Shown here one piece after another: positions 58,176-64,000 of a stretch of 64,000 nucleotides of DNA. Under the pieces are notes generated by a model. That model did not search any database. It had not been told where the DNA came from and saw only the letters and a list, made by a program, of their open reading frames with translations. Both the position numbers and the translations under genes were made by a program. The stretch is taken from contig NW_020312894.1 of NCBI RefSeq assembly GCF_003265705.1, positions 6,666,223 through 6,730,222 on the forward strand, read 5' to 3'. This DNA is from Callorhinus ursinus. Lineage: Eukaryota; Chordata; Mammalia; Carnivora; Otariidae. Within the stretch, counting starts at the first letter, position 1, and each line of letters opens with the position of its first letter.

Positions 58176-58655
58176 TCAAAACCAGACATCAAGTAAGCCT
58201 CTCTTGCTTCAGATTCTGCTGTAGTGCATTGCTTCGGATACACCATGAAGTGTGCAACTCTAAGATAAAAAAAAAAAAAAAAACTTGGGCATGCAGGAAA
58301 CCAATTTTTAACTTTTTTGCCAAAATTCATCTGAAATTTAGGCACACACAAGAATCATTCAAATGAATGATTCAAAATGCAGTTTTGGCAATTCCCCAGA
58401 GCGAATGAAGTTTTGGACAACTTTACCCACACTGCACACTATAATCATTCAATGACAAGACTGTTAGGAGAGATGACAAAGTTTCAGTCAGTCTTTGAAA
58501 ACATTAGTAAGCACTTAAAACACATTCTGGATGCAACTCATTCCTAAATCACATCAAGAAGAGCTCCTCCCAATTCCTGAAGTTGGAGACTACTTCAGGA
58601 TTTTGCAACAGTTATACTTTCTTTTATTAGATGTAGCAATTTAAACACATGCCAG

Positions 58656-58822
58656 GGGTACATGGTGGCTCAGTCAGTTAAGCATCTGCCTTTGGCTCAG
58701 GTCATGATCCCAGGGTCCCGGGACTGGGCTCCCTGTTCAGCAGGAAGTCTGCTTCTCCCTCTCCCTCCGTGTGTATATGTTCTCTCTCTCTCAAATTAAT
58801 AAGTAAATTTAAAAAAAAAAAT
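58656..58822 (+). mobile_element. Carnivore tRNA-Lys SINE
   Basis: GGGTACATGGTGGCTCAGTC head; internal deletion after GGGTCCCGGGACTGGG. Duplications ACACATGCCAG and ACCCATGCCAG flank it. Confidence 0.93.
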
Positions 58823-58920
58823 ACCCATGCCAGATTGGATTTTTTTAAGAGTCTAAGGATGGTGAAATGGTTTGCCTGTTACAAACAAAGCAGTGAGATC
58901 TTACAGCACAACATTTTACA

Positions 58921-59018
58921 ACTTTTTTTTTAAGTAGGCTCTATACCCAATGTGGGGCTCAAACTCACGACCCCCAAGATCAAGACTTGAATGCTCCACC
59001 AAATGAGCCAGCTGCCCT
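58921..59018 (-). mobile_element. Old carnivore tRNA SINE without CT tail
   Basis: TAAGTAGGCTCTATACCCAA, ACGACCCCCAAGATCAAGAC, GAGCCAGCTGCCC. Confidence 0.85.
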
Positions 59019-59119
59019 GCAGCACATTTTGAAGTACAATAACAATTGTAACTACTCTGAAATATATTTTCTAGGACAAGAAAAACTTGGAACATGAGAC
59101 ACGAGTTTATTCAAAAAGT

Positions 59120-59400
59120 TAATAAAGACACTAAAGGCCACATATTGTAGAATTCTGTTGATAGGAGTTGTCCAGAATAGGCAAATCCATGGAGACAGAA
59201 AGTAGATTATGGTTGCCAGAGGCTGGCGAACAATGGGAGTTACTGCTGATGGGGATGGGGGGTTTTTTGGGAGTGGTAAGCGAAATTGGATAGTATGTTC
59301 TTAAAATTGAGTATCACCACTAAAAAACACTGGATTGTACAACTTCTTAGAAGGCATACTTTATATGTGGATTATTTTTAAAACATTTTAATGCTTTAAA
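59120..59400 (+). mobile_element. L1M 3' UTR
   Basis: CACATATTGTAGAATTCTGT, ATGGTTGCCAGAGGCTGGCG, CTGGATTGTACAACTT. Parallel in content to the copy at 8680-9110. Confidence 0.8.
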
Positions 59401-60049
59401 AATTAAGAAAGTTTGACTATGCCATCTTAACTACAATTTGGAAAAAATCCTTTTAGACTAGTTCACTAAATTAAAAATTTCAGATTTGGACATATAGGAA
59501 GGATTTCAATTTATTAAATACCAAGTATAAAATTATTGGAATATGAAACAAGTGATTAAAAAGGAACAATTAATTTAATAGAAATTATTCTGATATCAGG
59601 AAGCAAATTGTAAGAGGAAAATTTTCAGATCTCAATAAAAGCAGTAATGAAATGGTAGGAATAAATTTCAAATAAAGCGAATAGGCACTGGATATCTGAT
59701 AACCCAATTAATGAAGAAAAGTGGATCGTATGAACATTAGGAAAATACTCAATATTTTGCTGAATTCTCATTAAAACTAATTAAAAGATAAATGAAACTC
59801 ATAATTGTTACTATTATGAAGACCTTGCTGACAAACTCTTGAATACTGAGTATTTATGATTGCCCTGACCCATGAAAGTGTGGATTATTACAGGAAAGAA
59901 ACCTGAGGGAAATCATAGCAAATTTGACAGTAAAAAAATCTAAAAAAATTACCTGACATTACCAATAAAGAGTTGCAGGGCTAAAACTCCGCCAAACATT
60001 GTTTTTAATGCAATCGAAGACTCAATTATCTTCTACTTTTCCTTTTGAT

Positions 60050-60380
60050 ACCTACAAGTATGCAATTTTACAACTGTACTACATTTAACCCATTCCCTTT
60101 TGTAGGGCGTTTAAAATATTTCCAGTCTTCTTACCTATTATAAATAATGATGCAATGTGTATCCTGGGTTCATAGACATTTTCATTCACATTGGAATGTA
60201 TCCCACAGATACATTCCTAGAAGTACGATAGCTAAGTCAGAGACTATACGTTTTTAAGTTGGATTAATAAGATGCTCCTTCCATGCCCCAGCAAAAATCA
60301 TGCCTACTTCCCTACCCTCGGGAATACAGGGTGTCAAATATTTAGATGATTATAAAATGGTACCTCCTTGTCATTTTTTA
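60050..60380 (-). mobile_element. Antisense L1 3' region
   Basis: TTGTAGGGCGTTTAAAATAT and ATTATAAATAATGATGCAAT are reverse L1 ORF2-end sequence, strongly diverged. Confidence 0.5.
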
Positions 60381-60395
60381 AATATACTGGTTTTT

Positions 60396-60587
60396 ACATT
60401 TTTAAACTTTTTTAAGATTTTATTTATTTTTGAGAGAGGGAGAGAGTGCACAAGGGGGTAGAGAGGCAGAGGGAGAAGCAGACTCCCCACTGAGCAGGGA
60501 ACCCAATGCGAGACTCAATCCAAGGACCCTGGGATCATGACCTGAGCCAAAGGCAGACGCTTAACCGACTGAGCCATCCAGACCCCC
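60396..60587 (-). mobile_element. Carnivore tRNA-Lys SINE, young
   Basis: TTTTAAGATTTTATTTATTT-like tail and GAGCCATCCAGACCCCC head, with a perfect 15-bp duplication AATATACTGGTTTTT at 60381-60395 and 60588-60602. Confidence 0.95.
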
Positions 60588-60602
60588 AATATACTGGTTT
60601 TT

Positions 60603-62640
60603 TAGAACAGTTTTAAGTTCACAGCAAAACTGAGCAGAAAGTACAGAGTTCCCACACACCCCTGACTCTACACATGCACAGCCTTCCCCACTATTAATAT
60701 CCTGTGCCAGAGTGGTACATTTGTTATAACTGATGGGCCTGCATTGATATATCATCACCAGAATCCATGGTTTACATTAGGACTCGCTCTTGACCTTGTA
60801 TATTCTGTGGATTTGAACAAATGTAAAATGATGTGTATCCACCGTTATAGTATCGTACAGAGCAGATTTACTGGTTTTACTGCCCTAGAAATCCTCTGTG
60901 ATCTGCCTCCTCATCCCTCCTTCCCTGTGATCCCCTGACAACCAATAAGCTGACCTTATTTTTATATATTTAGTCTATTTAGTCTCCATAGCTTTGCCTT
61001 TTCAGATTCTTAGTTACATGCACTTAAGGTTCCTTCGTGTCTTTTCATGGCTTAGTAGCTCATTTCTTTGTAATGCTGAGTAATATTCCATAGTCTGGAT
61101 ATAAATACCGCTTATTTATCCATTCTGCTACTGAAGGACATCTTGGCTGCTTCCAAATTTAGTAGTTATCAACAAAACCACCCTAAACATGCATGAGCAG
61201 ATTTCTGTCTAGACATAAATTTTCAACTCCTTTGGGTAAGTACCCAGGAGCGTGATTGCTGGACTGTATAAGAGCAGGTTTAGTTTCATAAGAAACTGCC
61301 AAAATGTCTTCCAAAGTGGCTATACCATTTTGCTTTCCCACCAGTAATGAATGAGAGTTTCTATTGCTCCACATGCTCACCAGCATTTGGTATTATCAGA
61401 GTTTTGGATTTTCATCATTTGAATGGTATGAAGTGGTTTGTTTTCATTTATTTATTTGTTATTTTAATTTGCAATTTCCTAATGGCATAGGACATTGAGC
61501 ATCTCTTCATACGCTTATTCGTCATCTGAGACTTCTAAGGTGAGGAGTCTGGTTAGATCTTCTGCCCATTTTTTAACTGAGTTATTCATTTGCTAATTAT
61601 TGAGTTGTCATTTTAATTAAGATTTCTCTAAGACTGAACTTTTTAAAGACTGAACTTTTTTTGATGTTTAAAACCCATTTGCATTTGCTTGTAGAAAACA
61701 TGTGCAATGTCTGTTTGAAACTTCTGCCTATTATACTATTATATAGTCGGTCTTATTAACTGTAGAATTCTTTACCTATTAAAGACATTATTTTTAAAAT
61801 GAACTAACATTCTTCCACCATCACATTTTTACTCAGTTTCATTTTCCTCTTCCTTGCACAGCCAACTTCATCTTCTATGTCTTCAACACTTTGAGCCATA
61901 TTTTGAAAGATCTTCCCCACTCCAAGGTTATTTCTAAATTTCATATTTTCCTTTTTTTAGATTTACTTTTTCAACACTTAAATCTTTGATCCTTCTGAAA
62001 TTAGGTTTTAAAATATGGCTATCTGTTTCCCCCAACATGTACTGAACAATCCCAAGTTCACCCCTGATTTGAAATGTTCTTTTTCATGTATGAATTGTCT
62101 CTTTAATAAAGGGTCTATTTCTGTACTTTTGTTTGCCTCTTTGGCTTTTATGTCCATTCATCTACCTGTACCAGGCAGGTTTACTTAAGCTTTCTATTCA
62201 GTTCTAGTCACCTTTATTTTTGTTTCATGATTTCTTTGCATGTGCCCACATACTTATCTTCCATATATGAATTCTACAATTATCTAGGCTGAAAAAAACT
62301 TCAGAAATTTTATAAAATGTTAAATTTCTAGACTGAAGGAGAATTGACATCTTTATGAAATAAGTTTTTCTAGGAAAAAATATGTCTTTCCACTTTCCAA
62401 GTCTCCTTTTATGGCTCTCAGTAGACTTTCAAAATTGACTTCACATAGATCCTACAGGTTTCCCATGAGATTTATTCCTAGAATGCCATGTAGGAAGTTC
62501 CCTTCCTATATTATATCTTCTAATTGGTTATTGTGTGTGTGTGTACAGTTTATACAAATAGAATTGATATGTCAAGGCTATTTCTTATTTTTATAATTTT
62601 CATTATGACACTTGATATCACTAGAGTATGGAGAATATAT
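60603..62640 (-). mobile_element. Antisense old L1, 3' UTR into ORF2
   Basis: In antisense it shows 3' UTR (GAACAGTTTTAAGTTCACAG), ORF2 end (AGTAATATTCCATAGTCTGG; GTAAGTACCCAGGAGCGTGA; TTCCCACCAGTAATGAATGA) and then ORF2 body pieces (TTTGATCCTTCTGAAATTAG; AACAATCCCAAGTTCACCCC). All frames are broken. The 5' boundary is approximate. Confidence 0.75.
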
Positions 62641-62869
62641 AAACATAATAACAAGCAGACGTTGTAAAGCAACCACCGGCTGAAGATCTAGAAGAATACG
62701 AATACCAGTGACGAAACTTTCGTGCTGTCCTCAATCTATTCCTTAATCCTCCAGAGAGAACACCACCAATTTGTTATGCCTATGACTTGCAAAAGTGGTT
62801 TAACGTATATATGAGCCCCTACTTATTGTTTAGTTTTGCTGGTATATTAACTTTATAGAAGGATATTAA

Positions 62870-63735
62870 ACTGTATTATCTTCTGAGACTTGCTTTTTCA
62901 TGAAATTTTATGTTACTATCATTTTTCAAGCTGTGAATAGCTTTTCATTGCTGTATTGTATTCTATCATGTGAATATGCTGTACTTTATTCAGCCATTCC
63001 AACAATGGACAGATGGTCTTTTCTAGGTTTTTGCTACTGTAAACAGTGCAGCTACAAACATTCTTGGTCTCCTGGTAACCATACACACAAGCTTCTCTGG
63101 AGTTTAGACCTAAGAATAAAGTCTGCTTGTCTGTAGGTATACAAATGTTCACCTTTTATATAATGCCGAACTGTCTCTCAATCTAATTATACCAATGTAT
63201 GCTCTTACAAGTATAAAAATTATTGATCCATAATCTATCCAACACATTATCAGACTTAATTATCACCGATCCTGTAGATGCAAAGTGGTATCTCACTGTG
63301 GTCTTAATTTTTATTTCCTTGTTTACCAAAGAGATTAACTGCCTTCACGAGATTTTATTTGCCAAAAATATTCCCTCTTCTGCAAAATGTTCATTTCCTA
63401 TACATTGCTTATTTTTCCATCGGTTGTTTATATCTAATTCACTTGTAGAAATTCATTATATATTCTAGAGGCTAATCCTTTGATGTTGCAAATGTGGAAT
63501 TTCTGCAAGATTTTGTCTTTTTTCATAAAGGTAGATCATAAAGTGAAGAAACAAGTTATTTTCTATTCCAAGCTTAGAGATGTATTTTCCTATAAATTCT
63601 TCCAAATGTTTTAAAACTTTGCCTTTTACATTTAACCAATTCATTTGGTACTGATTGTTACATACAAGGTGAGATAGCAAACCAATTTCATAGGATTCCC
63701 CCCCCCCATATTGACACAATTGCCCCAGCACCATT
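62870..63735 (-). mobile_element. Antisense old L1 fragment
   Basis: CTGTATTGTATTCTATCATG, ATGCAAAGTGGTATCTCACT and GAGGCTAATCCTTTGATGTT correspond to the reverse of the L1 ORF2 3' region. Decayed. Confidence 0.7.
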
Positions 63736-63738
63736 TTG

Positions 63739-63928
63739 GGTTTGGTTTTGTTTTAAGATTTTATTTGTGAGAGAGGGAGAGAAAAAGAGAGAGAACAAGC
63801 AGAGGGAGCGGCTGGCAGAGGGCGAAGCAGGCTCCCCGCTGAGCGAGGAGCCTGATGCGGGACTCAATCCCAGGACCCTGGGATCATGACCTGAGCCGAA
63901 GGCAGATGTTTAACCAACCAGGTATCCT
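63739..63928 (-). mobile_element. Carnivore tRNA-Lys SINE
   Basis: TTTTAAGATTTTATTTGTGA tail and a head deleted to TTAACCAACCAGGTATCCT. Duplications GCCCCAGCACCATTTTG and GCCCTGGCACCATTTTG flank it. It inserted into the L1 fragment. Confidence 0.93.
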
Positions 63929-64000
63929 GCCCTGGCACCATTTTGATTAGAAATCAATAAATTTACAATTCTCAGTCTAACTACCTGTAAGTCATTATAC

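Larger units (their letters stand above)
29095..64000 (-). other. FANK1: FANK1 intron 1 (5' part off window)
   Basis: No further FANK1 exon, CpG island or other gene is recognisable in these 35 kb. L1 fragments, SINEs and older repeats are listed below. The human gene also has a very long first intron. The stretches at 33150-34080, 34460-35690, 39240-40300, 41150-42590, 52210-53415 and 55560-57870 show nothing I can name. Confidence 0.75.

Noticed and set aside
1..64000. Tandem short repeats checked as possible CRISPR arrays.
   Set aside because: All are microsatellites, homopolymers or SINE tails; there are no evenly spaced repeat-spacer units, and the genome is mammalian.

Overview
This window is a stretch of mammalian nuclear genome, from a carnivore and most likely an arctoid (bear, seal or mustelid group). 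About sixteen young tRNA-Lys-derived carnivore SINEs carry the caniform GGGTGGCTCAG...TCAGGTCATGATC head and a (CT)n-(AAATA)n tail. None is the dog-specific SINEC_Cf type with its GGTGGCGCAGCGG head. Several L1 3' ends carry the carnivore-type G-rich 3' UTR. No bacterial, viral or CRISPR feature is present. Species cannot be fixed from the window alone.

The only protein-coding gene I can support is FANK1 (fibronectin type III and ankyrin repeat domains 1), on the minus strand. Ten coding exons lie between 29094 and 4339. All introns have GT-AG ends, every exon junction keeps frame, and there is no internal stop. They encode all but about the first five residues of a protein of about 341 aa: one FN3 domain followed by five to six ankyrin repeats. 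The first coding exon and the promoter are not visible. The 35 kb from 29.1 to 64 kb is best read as intron 1.

Layout. 1-1215: probable 3' UTR of the convergent neighbour ADAM12 (plus strand), ending in AATAAA. 1.2-4.15 kb: intergenic spacer with L1 pieces and a poly-G tract. 4.15-5.4 kb: FANK1 3' UTR and exons 10 to 7. 8.4-8.5 kb: exon 6. 14.1-16.2 kb: exons 5 to 3. 23.0-23.2 kb: the second FN3 exon. 28.9-29.1 kb: the first FN3 exon. 29.1-64 kb: intron 1, dominated by L1 fragments in both orientations, SINEs, MIR/L2, one MER5A and a decayed hAT-transposase-like fragment.

The observations most worth a second look are: two good CTCF-type motifs in divergent orientation on either side of the first FN3 exon; two intronic splice acceptors that are frame-compatible with FANK1 and would add hydrophobic tails; a 26-T polypyrimidine tract at a FANK1 acceptor; a hAT/ZMYM-like coding relic with a 25-bp tandem duplication; and a possible conserved non-coding element near 20.0 kb. 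I did not find a novel multi-gene system. All repeat-family names are from recognition by eye, not from a database search.
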